A DNA stretch of 15,848 bases from UBA1351 sp964627665 (GCA_964627665.1 CAZVKG010000082.1:1-15848); one strand, 5' to 3'; shown: positions 7,613 through 15,259, numbered from the stretch's first letter. The notes: a model not told the origin generated them from the sequence alone. Numbers and translations: made by a program.

Positions 7613-7667
7613 AGAAACGTATTATAGAGGCAGCAAATTAAAAAACCAATGAAAATGGAGGAAATTT

Positions 7668-8306
7668 ATGTATACAATCTATGTTTATGTTTTAGATACT
7701 TTAGCCGACTGGGAACTGGGCTATGTTACTTCGGAGTTGAATTCTGGTCGTTTTTTCAAAAAAGACCACCAAGGTGTATCACTCAAAACGGTTAGTTATT
7801 CTCAAAGGCCAATCAATACAATGGGTGGGATGACAGTAATACCCAATTGCATAATTGATGATATTGTTGTGAGTGAAACGAGTATTTTGCTATTACCGGG
7901 CGCAAATACATGGAGCGACCCAAAGCATGGTGCTATCCTCGAAAAAGCAAGGGAATTTATCTCTGTAGGTGCTATGGTGTGTGCCATCTGTGGAGCTACT
8001 GCTGCACTTGCCAACTATGGCCTATTGGATAATCGTCCTCATACCAGTAATGGACCGGGATATCTTGAAATGGTTTCTCCTAGCTATAAAGGGCAAGGTT
8101 TTTATATAGACAAGCCATCTGTAAGGGATAACAACCTGATTACTGCAAGTTCCACCGGAGCTTTGTTGTGGACAAAACAAATTATTGAGTACCTAGGTGT
8201 TTATCAATCAGACACCCTAGAATCTTGGTTTGAATATTTTAGTACCGGCGAGCCTAAACATTTCTTTGCCCTCATGCAAACGTTGCCGTATAGCAATGAA
8301 AACTGA
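7668..8306 (+). CDS. DJ-1/PfpI (class I glutamine amidotransferase-like) protein
   Basis: The 212-residue protein has the DJ-1/PfpI fold. The nucleophile-elbow cysteine is Cys108 in VCAICGATAALA; an acidic residue near the N-terminus (Glu16 in DWELG) and His125 in RPHTSN are placed as in the family. Members include glyoxalase, deglycase-like, chaperone and protease activities; the exact reaction here is not readable. The ATG at 7668 follows TGGAGG. The gene is divergent from the WYL regulator and shares its operator region, suggesting ligand- or stress-linked control. It converges on the GNAT-YoaP gene, with the long palindrome between. Confidence 0.88.
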   Translation: MYTIYVYVLDTLADWELGYVTSELNSGRFFKKDHQGVSLKTVSYSQRPINTMGGMTVIPNCIIDDIVVSETSILLLPGANTWSDPKHGAILEKAREFISVGAMVCAICGATAALANYGLLDNRPHTSNGPGYLEMVSPSYKGQGFYIDKPSVRDNNLITASSTGALLWTKQIIEYLGVYQSDTLESWFEYFSTGEPKHFFALMQTLPYSNEN

Positions 8307-8333
8307 TCCAGCTTCGAATCGCCATTATCAGAA

Positions 8334-8518
8334 TCGCCGGTGTGTAAAATATGAGTTTTTTCATAAACTTAGAAAGTCACTGTGAATAAAATAAAGAATT
8401 CAAGGCAAGGATTCCTCTGTCTGAGCGATAGCGAGTTTGGAATCCGTTGAATTCTTTGTTTTAGGAGCACTTGGCTTTCTTAGTGAAATGAATCCACGAA
8501 TATTTTACATATCGGCGA
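8334..8518. repeat. 185-bp imperfect palindrome between convergent genes
   Basis: The element is symmetric about base 8425-8426. The outer arms 8334-8352 and 8500-8518 match at 17 of 19 positions. Middle arms AGAAAGTCA (8371-8379) and 8472-8480 have one mismatch. Inner arms at 8388-8403 and 8447-8462 match at 15 of 16 positions, and GGATTCC/GGAATCC (8409-8415, 8439-8445) is perfect. The core can act as a hairpin terminator for both genes, but the arms extend far beyond a normal terminator. The right end includes the stop codon and last codons of the GNAT-YoaP gene. A MITE-like or REP-like repeat is possible; no target duplication is evident. Confidence 0.8.
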
Positions 8519-9251
8519 ATTTCTTGAATTTCTTTTCCGACAAGATTTCATTGGTCAAAAATTCACCATCTTGAAATAAACTGTATGTGGTAAAGGGTGC
8601 CGGCGCATTTTGTGCCTCTTCTTTTGATTCGATTAAGATACTTTTGAAGGGGATCTTGTTTTCTGCCGCGACTTCCTCAATGAGTGAAACATATTTGACT
8701 GTAAATGGACATTGATGTGTGTAATAGAGTACAAAGCCTTTTTCATTGATTTTCGGGCTTTTTACCTGGTCTTTGAATTTAGGAATGGGCGCATATTCAT
8801 CAAAAGGTAGATACAATAATTCATAATATGGGTCTGCCTGATCGGCTACTTGAAATCCTTTGTATTTTAAATAGGACGGATCTGATAAAAAAGCAACTTT
8901 CTTTTTTGAAGATAGTACAACAAGTCCTTTTTTTCCTTTTTCCCGACTGTCTTTTATGCAGGCTTCTAAAAGTTCATTGGCATGTCCTTGTCCTTTATAT
9001 TTTCCGGAGACCCAAAAACAATTAATAAGCATATATCCTTCTGCTTCAATCGGCACCCATGCATTTTCAGCAGGTATATACTCGATGAAACATTTTCCTC
9101 GTACATTGACTTTCTTAAAGACAAGGCCTTGGTCGAAATTCTTCTGCATCCATTGTTTTTTTGATAGGACTTGAATATCCTTATTGTTCGATATGGCACA
9201 ACAAATATGTTCTGCCTCAACATTGTCTTTAGTTACCGTAATGATTTCCAT
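8505..9251 (-). CDS. GNAT acetyltransferase with C-terminal YoaP-like domain
   Basis: The 248-residue protein has two parts. Residues about 1-150 form a GNAT acetyltransferase with the acetyl-CoA loop YKGQGHANELL (about 85-95). Residues about 160-245 match the YoaP-type domain, with a thioredoxin-like start (GFVLYYTHQCPFTVKYV, single Cys181). The substrate is unknown. The start ATG at 9251 is preferred over upstream in-frame codons because it begins MEIITVTKDN, AAGG lies 9 bases upstream, and it clears the previous gene by 11 bases; ATG 9260 is an alternative. It is the last gene of a unit with the GyrI-like gene, and its final codons lie inside the palindrome. Confidence 0.88.
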   Translation of the reverse strand: MEIITVTKDNVEAEHICCAISNNKDIQVLSKKQWMQKNFDQGLVFKKVNVRGKCFIEYIPAENAWVPIEAEGYMLINCFWVSGKYKGQGHANELLEACIKDSREKGKKGLVVLSSKKKVAFLSDPSYLKYKGFQVADQADPYYELLYLPFDEYAPIPKFKDQVKSPKINEKGFVLYYTHQCPFTVKYVSLIEEVAAENKIPFKSILIESKEEAQNAPAPFTTYSLFQDGEFLTNEILSEKKFKKFADM

Positions 9252-9262
9252 ACGCCACATCC

Positions 9263-9706
9263 TTACTCTTTTAGTGCAATGTAAATATTGACATCTGCAT
9301 GTTCCCAATCATCATTTAAATACTCTTCAAAATCACCAGTAAAACTACGTTCTAAGTCCATGGCCCAAATTTCATTCCACGCCTTAACCACTGCATTGAC
9401 CATATGACCGTGAATTGAAAACTTGGCATATTTTCCTGCTGGGATTATTTTCACGGTTAGTTTTTCATTATCTGCTTTTGAGACCTCAACTCCTGCCGTA
9501 ACACAGTACTGATCTTGTGTATAGTCCGAATATAATCCAATGGCATGTGTGTTGATTTTATTCTTGATGATTTCATGGGTTCCCCTTTGAAAAAGGTCTT
9601 CCCATAGTCCGGAAATGATTTCGCTCACTTTTGGATCTGTGTTCCCTGTTACCGCACTTACTCCAACAATGGTTTTCTCATCTAACTCTACAACTTCATA
9701 ATTCAT
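9263..9706 (-). CDS. GyrI-like/AraC effector-binding domain protein
   Basis: The 147-residue stand-alone protein has the SHV-fold effector-binding domain seen in GyrI, Rob and BmrR C-termini (AraC E-binding family): VVELDEKTIVGVS, a central GVEVSKADNE turn, the IPAGKYAKFSIHG strand and the C-terminal DVNIYIALKE strand. Such proteins bind small hydrophobic molecules or inhibit partners. No DNA-binding domain is present. The ATG at 9706 follows AGGAGGT. It is the first gene of a two-gene unit with GNAT-YoaP. Its promoter region carries a 10-bp dyad, so the neighbouring WYL regulator may control it. Confidence 0.85.
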   Translation of the reverse strand: MNYEVVELDEKTIVGVSAVTGNTDPKVSEIISGLWEDLFQRGTHEIIKNKINTHAIGLYSDYTQDQYCVTAGVEVSKADNEKLTVKIIPAGKYAKFSIHGHMVNAVVKAWNEIWAMDLERSFTGDFEEYLNDDWEHADVNIYIALKE

Positions 9707-9750
9707 TAAAATGACCTCCTGTTTTCTTTTTAATATTTAACTATAGGGTC

Positions 9751-9756
9751 ATTATA
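9751..9756 (-). promoter_or_regulatory. -10 element of the GyrI-like gene
   Basis: A perfect minus-strand TATAAT about 45 bases before the start codon. No good -35 exists at 16-18 bases; the dyad at 9763-9790 occupies that place, which fits an activated promoter. Confidence 0.5.
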
Positions 9757-9762
9757 CGCTCA

Positions 9763-9790
9763 TTAATATGACACCTATGCGTCATATTAA
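9763..9790. promoter_or_regulatory. 10-bp perfect dyad at the -35 region of the GyrI-like gene
   Basis: TTAATATGAC (9763-9772) and GTCATATTAA (9781-9790) form a perfect inverted repeat with an 8-base spacer. The right arm contains the stop codon of the WYL gene (9787-9789). Its centre lies near -33 of the predicted GyrI-like transcript. There is no T-run, so an operator is likelier than a terminator. Confidence 0.6.
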
Positions 9791-10683
9791 ATATATTGCT
9801 CTAATATTTTTTCTAATTCTACTTGAATTTCTCTTCGAACGAATTCCGGTTCTAATACTTGGCAATGACTTCCAAAGGACATAATATAGTAAAAAATCCA
9901 TTCCCCTTTTGGATACTTGATTTCTACAATATAACTACCATCTTCTTCTTGTTCATAATCTTCAAACTCATCAAAAACTCTATAAGCAACTTTTTCAGAT
10001 AGCTTCAATTTAAGTATGACAAAGTCCTCCTGAAAGACTTCCTTCCCCAAAAAAATCTGTTTTGGTGTTTTCCTTTGAAATATTTCATCACCTACGGATA
10101 GCTCTCTGATTCGTCGGAGTTTAAAAAAACGCGTGTCATTTCGGGTACGACAATACCCATATACATACCAAGCGCCACCTTTAAAACCCAGTTTTAATGG
10201 CTCAATTTCTCGAGAGATTGTTTGCTTTTTGGCACTTGAATAGGAAAATGTAATCACATGCTTTTGTAATATAGCTCCTTTGATTATATTAAACACTTCT
10301 GTCTCATTTTGTGCGTTTACCCAAGAGGAAAAGTCGACTTCAATCCAATCCGTTTCCGATTCTCCCAACAAGCTACTTATTTTGTTAAGTGTTGTTTCGG
10401 TTTTGTTCAGATCAATGGCTTTAACCGCCTTTAATGAAGATAAAATATCATCTTTTTCTGCATCGGTAATGACAGCTTTATTCAAAATAAAGTTCGGAAG
10501 CAATGAAATACCTCCGCCTCTGCCTTTTTTCATATATACAGGGATTCCAACAGCCGACAAAGTCTCAACATCGCGAAAAATAGTCCTTGTGGAGACTTCA
10601 AACCGCTCCGCAAGTTCCTTAGATGTCACTGTTTTTTTATCCAATAAAATATATACAATTTCAAAAAGTCGATTAATTTGCAT
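9787..10683 (-). CDS. WYL-domain transcription regulator (second copy)
   Basis: The 298-residue protein has a winged HTH (about 1-55, KELAERFEVSTRTIFRDV), a GRGGGISLL turn, a WYL domain (about 135-195, core WYVYGYCRTRNDTRFFKL) and a WCX-like C-terminus (about 215-298). It is the same family as the regulator at 6602-7534, but clearly diverged. An upstream in-frame ATG at 10794 would overlap the GNAT-membrane gene; ATG 10683 is chosen because it starts MQINRLFEIVYILLD, the usual family beginning, and AAGGA lies 9 bases before it. It follows the GNAT-membrane gene by 31 bases and precedes the dyad-controlled GyrI-like gene, the probable target. Confidence 0.9.
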   Translation of the reverse strand: MQINRLFEIVYILLDKKTVTSKELAERFEVSTRTIFRDVETLSAVGIPVYMKKGRGGGISLLPNFILNKAVITDAEKDDILSSLKAVKAIDLNKTETTLNKISSLLGESETDWIEVDFSSWVNAQNETEVFNIIKGAILQKHVITFSYSSAKKQTISREIEPLKLGFKGGAWYVYGYCRTRNDTRFFKLRRIRELSVGDEIFQRKTPKQIFLGKEVFQEDFVILKLKLSEKVAYRVFDEFEDYEQEEDGSYIVEIKYPKGEWIFYYIMSFGSHCQVLEPEFVRREIQVELEKILEQYI

Positions 10684-10714
10684 CGAACTCATTCCTTTAC
10701 TGATAGAGTGGTTA

Positions 10715-11752
10715 TCATAATATAAATTGAAGTATTGTAAGGAGTAAAATAAGTCCATAGACCCATTTATTCCAGTTGAAAATCCTTTCACCACCGAAGC
10801 TAGCCATTGGATAAAATGGAATCACACTGATTGCTAGGAGTATGCGCCCAAGCGTTACCACTGCGTCAACAAATTCAATGTTAGCCAAGGAAGTTCTCCC
10901 AATGAGCACCAACAGGAAAACTGATATCCATTGTAACAAAGCGGTTTTACCTAGAGCACTTCGAAACTCTTGATCTCTTCTATACTCGCTCGGGTACCAA
11001 TTACCGGAAATATAATAAGCACCACCAAATAAGGAAGCCATTGTTGGTATAAAAAAGCCACCATCGTTAACTCTAAAAGACCATTTTTCATTGGATAATC
11101 GCGTTCCAATATATCCAAAGACAACTCGAATACTAAGGATCGTAAGTATAGCACCAATCACATAAAAGGCGTAGTCAAGTCCTCTAATAAGTGTTGGTAG
11201 AAGAAAAATTATGGTATACAAAAATAGATTAATCAGTTGACGCCTTGTAGAGCCTTTATTAACCTCTGCTTCTTCAGACTTCAAGGCTAAATAGAATTCC
11301 ATGCCTGTTGCTACAAACAGAGGCGACTGAAATGACAGACCAACCATACCTTTAAGACCAAATCGTCTAATTAAGTCATCGATACCATATCTTGAAAGCC
11401 CTTTGTTGATGAACATTTTCCAAGAACCTACATTATCATCTCGAACAATTGCGCTATATCCATCACAACCCTCTTGGTCCATAGCCTTGAAACATGCATC
11501 GACTAGCTTAGTGCCTATACCTTTGCCATGTCCTTTTTTATCCACAAAAATATAGTCCACATAACCGATGGTCTTATTCACTATCTTAAAATATTTATAT
11601 ATAACTGCACCGAGTATATCATCGCCCTCAACAGCAACAAAACACTTTTTGGGTTTTGGCACCCAAAGTGCTTCAAACCATTCAAAGGTTTTTCTACCAA
11701 GTTTTCTCACCGCTTGTGCTTCTTCTGGTTTCATTGCTCGTATTTCAACCAT
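10715..11752 (-). CDS. GNAT acetyltransferase fused to a multi-pass membrane domain
   Basis: The 345-residue protein has an N-terminal GNAT domain (about 1-125) with the acetyl-CoA loop KKGHGKGIGTKL (72-83). A membrane half follows, with about six hydrophobic segments (about 173-188, 194-214, 232-250, 270-290, 298-318, 329-345). The end (IPFYPMASFGGERIFNWNK, 310-328) resembles the last membrane motif of M50 site-2 proteases, where a Pro/Asp-Gly-Gly motif contributes a metal ligand. No HExxH is present and the Asp is missing, so any protease activity is unlikely; it may be an inactive relative or only a look-alike. The ATG at 11752 follows AAGGAG. It lies 39 bases after the Fic gene and is probably co-transcribed. 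Confidence 0.8.
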   Translation of the reverse strand: MVEIRAMKPEEAQAVRKLGRKTFEWFEALWVPKPKKCFVAVEGDDILGAVIYKYFKIVNKTIGYVDYIFVDKKGHGKGIGTKLVDACFKAMDQEGCDGYSAIVRDDNVGSWKMFINKGLSRYGIDDLIRRFGLKGMVGLSFQSPLFVATGMEFYLALKSEEAEVNKGSTRRQLINLFLYTIIFLLPTLIRGLDYAFYVIGAILTILSIRVVFGYIGTRLSNEKWSFRVNDGGFFIPTMASLFGGAYYISGNWYPSEYRRDQEFRSALGKTALLQWISVFLLVLIGRTSLANIEFVDAVVTLGRILLAISVIPFYPMASFGGERIFNWNKWVYGLILLLTILQFIL

Positions 11753-11791
11753 ATTTTTCTCCTTCCATATGAGTGGATGATTTGCAAGGTA

Positions 11792-12934
11792 TTAATCATC
11801 ACTAAATATGTCCATATACTCTTTATACACAAAAACCTTATTTCTTGATTTATTATTGATATTTATAAGTATACCTAAATCTATTAGCTTTTCTGCCAGT
11901 CTACCTGCGGTAGCATTACTAATCTCCAGTCTATTCATAATATCTTCAATCGTAGTCGTCGGTTTATCAAATAAGCCTTCGTATATTTTTAAAGCATTCT
12001 CTGAACTTCTTCCCATCGTACTAATTTTTCTAATATCATTTTCCTTTAAGCTACTGATTGCTCTCGCCATATCTATAGCTTCTTTTGATGTATCAATAAT
12101 GCCTTCCATGAAAAACCTGATCCATGTTTCGTAATCGCCTTTTGCATGTATGTCATATAAACATTCATAATAGGTTTGACGATTCTTCTTGAAATACTTT
12201 GATAAATATAATGTCGGTTTATGAAGTATATCTTCTTTAGCTAGATAAAAAGCCACTAATAATCTGCCTACTCTTCCATTTCCATCTAAAAACGGATGTA
12301 TCATTTCAAACTGACTGTGTATTAAAGCCGTTTTTATCAATATTGCCATGTAGTTTTCTTCATGAATAAATTGTTCTAGGTTATATAAAAGCTCATTCAT
12401 ATGTTCTACTGATGGCGGAACATATGACGCTGTAGATATTGAATAACCACCGATCCAGTTTTGCGATTTTCTAAATTCACCTGGTGATTTATTTTCTCCA
12501 CGCACACCCTGCATTAATATCTCATGAATTTCTCGAACAAATCTTAATGACAAGGGCAATGTTTCCATTCTCTCAAATCCATAATTAACAGCCTTGACAT
12601 AATTTTCAATTTCCTTTACATCATCCGGTATTTCGTCACTGATTCCTGCTTCTGCTTTTATTAAATCAGAAAACGTTGCCTGTGTTCCTTCTATTTGAGA
12701 AGACAACGTTGCCTCTTTTCTAGCATACATATAGACAAAATATTCAGGTGAAATCAATGTGTCCGTAACTTCATCAAGACGGCCTATATATCGATTGGCT
12801 TCTGAAATCAAGTATATTAGTTCATCGTCATATTGAATACTTGGTTCCTTTGGCGGCAGACCTTTCGGTACAAAACATTTATATTTACTGATTCCACTTC
12901 CAATTTCTATAAATTCTCCTGCTCTGTTATCCAT
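11792..12934 (-). CDS. Fic-domain AMP-transferase with internal inhibitory motif and C-terminal winged HTH
   Basis: Fic proteins transfer AMP, or in some cases other groups, to target protein hydroxyls. The 380-residue protein has the full active motif HPFLDGNGRVGR (213-224, catalytic His213). It also has an N-terminal class II-type inhibitory helix, SSQIEG (78-83, Glu82), which would hold the enzyme inactive until relieved. The N-terminal Fic_N region (about 20-125) and a C-terminal winged HTH (about 310-370, DIMNRLEISNATAGRLAEKL) complete the common SoFic-like form. The ATG at 12934 is preferred over an upstream ATG because AAAGGAGG precedes it at ideal spacing. It has its own promoter and probably leads the GNAT-membrane and WYL genes. 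No toxin-antitoxin partner is visible beside it. Confidence 0.93.
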   Translation of the reverse strand: MDNRAGEFIEIGSGISKYKCFVPKGLPPKEPSIQYDDELIYLISEANRYIGRLDEVTDTLISPEYFVYMYARKEATLSSQIEGTQATFSDLIKAEAGISDEIPDDVKEIENYVKAVNYGFERMETLPLSLRFVREIHEILMQGVRGENKSPGEFRKSQNWIGGYSISTASYVPPSVEHMNELLYNLEQFIHEENYMAILIKTALIHSQFEMIHPFLDGNGRVGRLLVAFYLAKEDILHKPTLYLSKYFKKNRQTYYECLYDIHAKGDYETWIRFFMEGIIDTSKEAIDMARAISSLKENDIRKISTMGRSSENALKIYEGLFDKPTTTIEDIMNRLEISNATAGRLAEKLIDLGILININNKSRNKVFVYKEYMDIFSDD

Positions 12935-12971
12935 TGAATCCTCCTTTATTTTCATTTAACTCTTATTTATG

Positions 12972-13000
12972 ATTATAAAGGGTTTTTATTTTCATTTCAA
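12972..13000 (-). promoter_or_regulatory. promoter of the Fic gene
   Basis: Minus-strand TTGAAA (12995-13000) and a perfect TATAAT (12972-12977) are spaced 17 bases, about 40 bases before the start codon. Confidence 0.75.
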
Positions 13001-13206
13001 TGCTTTTTTTGAAAACTCCTTACATTATTCTTTCATATTAAACATGTGAAGGTATAAAATACTAAAGAAAGCCGCCACAATACGTAGTGGTAGTTACATG
13101 AGCTTAGTTAATTATAGTATACCTATTGGTTTATATACAAGTGTATTTTTATTGTGTAATGTTAATATGTAACTAACAATTCTTATTAAAAACACAGGAG
13201 ATTCTT

Positions 13207-13923
13207 ATGTTAAGAAAAAAAATATTTTCACTACTTGTAGTATTTGTAATGGTAATGTCACTTTCAGTATCTACAGCTTTTGCAGATGAAGCTATTGAAA
13301 ATGAAATTGACAGTATTAGCGATTATACTATTACAATATTTGTAGACAGGCCGTTGGATAATACTACTGTAAACGAGAGGTATTGTATTGATGTTGATAC
13401 AATGGATATTGGTCATACTTTTTTAAGGCTTTCTGATGGCACTACTGTTGAATATACTGGCTTTTATCCCAAAAATGGTATAAGCAAAAATGACGTTCTA
13501 TTTTCAAAAAATGTTACTGGTAAAATAGTAGACGATAAAAACCATCCATGGGACGTAGCAAAAGTATATACTGTTAAAAAGGCACAATATGATAAAGTTA
13601 AGTCCTACATAAAAAGCCACAAAACTGATAAATATAATATTGAGACATATAATTGTTCCACTTTTGCAGCTGGAGCACTATCCTATGCTGGTATAAAAAC
13701 ATACAAGAAAAACACTTGGAAAATCCCAAGTGGAACTAAATACGATGACTTTATAAAATTGAAATCATGGAAAGGGTATAATCCAGCAGATTTAGCATAT
13801 CAAATTCGTGCTGCAGGATACTGCTATTATAATAATACTAGTTCCGGTTCAACTGCTTACTATACTACTCAGGTGGTGGTGGCGGTACTTTTTAAATTTA
13901 TAAACGAAATAACGAGGCTGTAA
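13207..13923 (+). CDS. secreted protein with permuted papain-like (NlpC/P60-superfamily) His/Cys pair
   Basis: The 238-residue protein has a clear Sec signal peptide (cleavage likely after AFA27). The mature part has IGHTFLRL (His70) followed far later by YNIETYNCSTFAAGAL (Cys150). His before Cys is the order of circularly permuted papain-like (NlpC/P60-related) enzymes, where this NC-T-F/A motif supplies the nucleophile. A peptidase, amidase or acyltransferase acting outside the cell is plausible, not proven. The ATG at 13207 follows AGGAGA. The C-terminal 17 residues look out of character: a shift near 13869 would instead give the tail SGGGGGTF ending at 13895. It abuts the IS256 remnant, so the end may be altered. 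Confidence 0.75.
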   Translation: MLRKKIFSLLVVFVMVMSLSVSTAFADEAIENEIDSISDYTITIFVDRPLDNTTVNERYCIDVDTMDIGHTFLRLSDGTTVEYTGFYPKNGISKNDVLFSKNVTGKIVDDKNHPWDVAKVYTVKKAQYDKVKSYIKSHKTDKYNIETYNCSTFAAGALSYAGIKTYKKNTWKIPSGTKYDDFIKLKSWKGYNPADLAYQIRAAGYCYYNNTSSGSTAYYTTQVVVAVLFKFINEITRL

Positions 13924-13928
13924 AATAA

Positions 13929-14500
13929 ACTGTGTGAAAATCTCCTTTCTGGTAATAATTACAAACACTAGAAGGGAGATTTTGTTTATGGGAAGTTTAT
14001 TATCGAAGGAGCAAAGAAAAGCACTAATTAAGGAAAACAATATTTAGACACCCCAAGACATTAAATAAACACTTAAAGGGCTGTTTAAAGATGTAATTCA
14101 AAAATTGTTAGAAGCAGAAATGCATTAAACCCTAGGTTATGAGCGTTATAATCACGATGCAAATAAGGAAGGCAATTCTCGAAATGGTTATGGTCAAAAG
14201 ACAATAAAAACTGATCTTGGTGAAGTAATAATCGATGTCCCAAGAGCTATAAATTGTGAGTTTGAACCTAAAATAGTTCCCAAAATATCACTCGATGCCT
14301 CTGGCATAGAAAATCAGATTATAGGCTTGTATGCAAAGGGTATGAGTACACGAGACATTCATGATCAAATGCAATATTTATATGGTGTAGAAGTCTCAGC
14401 AGAGATGGTTAGTAAGATAACGGATAAAATAATTCCAGAAACAAAAGAATGGCAGAACAGGACATTAGAACCACTCTATACTTTTGTGTTTATGGAGTAA
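13929..14500 (+). mobile_element. 5' part of an IS256-family insertion sequence (decayed)
   Basis: The element begins at a probable left inverted repeat (ACTGTGTGAAAATCT, 13929-13943). A hairpin with 14-base arms (13937-13950 and 13970-13983, one G-U) follows before the transposase start; such a structure can block outside readthrough or end the upstream gene. Transposase coding then runs to about 14500 and stops; the C-terminal half and right end are absent. The remainder to 14690 shows no transposase similarity. Confidence 0.75.
13988..14500 (+). pseudogene. IS256-family (mutator type) transposase, truncated with three internal stops
   Basis: The reading frame starts MGSLLSKEQRKALIKENN and contains family phrases: LLEAEMH, TLGYERYNHD, NSRNGYGQKTIKTDLGE, VPRA, IIGLYAKGMSTRDI and VSAEMVSKITDKI. 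In-frame stops interrupt it at TAG (codon 20), TAA (codon 27) and TAA (codon 46); these sit where Glu or Gln codons are expected. The frame ends TFVFME and TAA, just before the usual catalytic-Asp/His region. With several stops and no 3' half, it is a dead copy. Recoding is unlikely because TAA and TAG serve as normal stops elsewhere in the window. Confidence 0.85.
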
Positions 14501-14690
14501 GCGATTAACCAGCTATATATACTCAAGATAATTCAAAACGTCCAGTTCGCCATTGACAATGAGCCTCAACAAGTATGATGAGCTAGCCTAGTGGTATGCT
14601 TAATAAAACAGGCATAGCCACAAAAAATTATTCATGCATGCATGGAATGTATAATTTGGTAATAATAAACAATCATCCATTATATTGAAA
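14501..14690. other. gene-free region with a bulged hairpin
   Basis: No gene is seen. GTGGTATGC (14591-14599) pairs with GCATA plus CCAC (14612-14621, with one bulged G). The role is unknown; it could be a residue of a mobile element. An ATGCATGCAT palindrome lies near 14633. Confidence 0.4.
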
Positions 14691-14691
14691 A

Positions 14692-14730
14692 AGAAAAAAA
14701 AGCCCTATCCCAGCTGCATGACCAGGATAG
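14692..14730 (-). terminator. intrinsic terminator of the small membrane-anchored gene
   Basis: On the minus strand CTATCC (14725-14730) pairs with GGATAG (14705-14710). A GGC and a long U-run (14692-14701) follow. The stem is short, but the T-tract is strong. Confidence 0.6.
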
Positions 14731-14745
14731 AGATTTTACACTCCC

Positions 14746-14787
14746 GAAATAACAAAGAGAATACACCTTTCATCTCTTTGTTATTTC
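14746..14787. terminator. perfect 15-bp hairpin, bidirectional in shape
   Basis: GAAATAACAAAGAGA (14746-14760) is perfectly complementary to 14773-14787 with a 12-base loop. It lies just after the stop of the minus-strand gene and has a T-rich follow-up (TTTTATATTTATT) on the plus strand. It may end plus-strand readthrough from the IS remnant. Confidence 0.55.
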
Positions 14788-14795
14788 TTTTATAT

Positions 14796-15146
14796 TTATT
14801 CATTTTTTACAAAACTAAATTCTTCCACTGCTCTTTCAAAAGTAAATGCTTGATTAATATTGTATATGCCGGTTTTTAAAACCAAATCATTTTCCTTCAT
14901 GTAAATAATCATTTCACTTCTTTCTTCTCCATCCCACATATCAAACTGTCCTCCTTCATTAAATACTTCATAATTACTATCTTCTAAAACTTCAACTGTA
15001 AATGTTTTTCCTAGACCGACTAAACCTTTATTGCTTAATTCCTTTTTATAATTATGATTTTCCAAAATCAAAACAATTACTATCATAAGAACAACAACGA
15101 TTATGCTTAATAAAATATATTTACTTTTTGATTTAATCAATTTCAA
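14796..15146 (-). CDS. small membrane-anchored protein of unknown function
   Basis: The 116-residue protein has a basic N-terminus and one hydrophobic segment (about 10-29, YILLSIIVVVLMIVIVLIL). A polar domain of about 85 residues, rich in Glu, follows and is probably outside the membrane. No cysteine and no known motif is visible. The start shown is TTG at 15146; a second TTG two codons downstream is as good, with AGAGAGG 9 bases before it. A promoter lies upstream, and two hairpins follow the stop, so it looks like a real single-gene unit. I do not recognise the family. Confidence 0.65.
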   Translation of the reverse strand: MKLIKSKSKYILLSIIVVVLMIVIVLILENHNYKKELSNKGLVGLGKTFTVEVLEDSNYEVFNEGGQFDMWDGEERSEMIIYMKENDLVLKTGIYNINQAFTFERAVEEFSFVKNE

Positions 15147-15194
15147 ATTCCTCTCTTAATATAATATTTTAAGTGTTTTCATAACGTCTTAATC

Positions 15195-15223
15195 ATTATA
15201 AAGTTTCTCATACATCATAACAA
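15195..15223 (-). promoter_or_regulatory. promoter of the small membrane-anchored gene
   Basis: Minus-strand TTGTTA (15218-15223) and a perfect TATAAT (15195-15200) are spaced 17 bases, about 50 bases before the start codon. Confidence 0.65.
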
Positions 15224-15259
15224 CTTAAAGTAAATCTGTGTTTGTTACAACGAAAAAAT

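Noticed and set aside
10683..10794. Longer N-terminus of the second WYL regulator
   Set aside because: The 37 extra residues overlap the neighbouring gene, do not resemble the family, and the shorter start has a ribosome site.
10951..11157. 68-codon frame inside the GNAT-membrane gene
   Set aside because: It is an out-of-frame shadow of a well-supported longer gene with no ribosome site of its own.
13075..13146. Short inverted repeats (CCAC/GTGG and ATACA-AG-TGTAT) before the secreted-protein gene
   Set aside because: They are too short in AT-rich DNA to call an operator, and no clear promoter is attached to them.
13988..14130. Stop-codon recoding in the IS256 transposase frame
   Set aside because: Three different stops occur in a truncated element, and TAA/TAG end normal genes nearby; decay is simpler.
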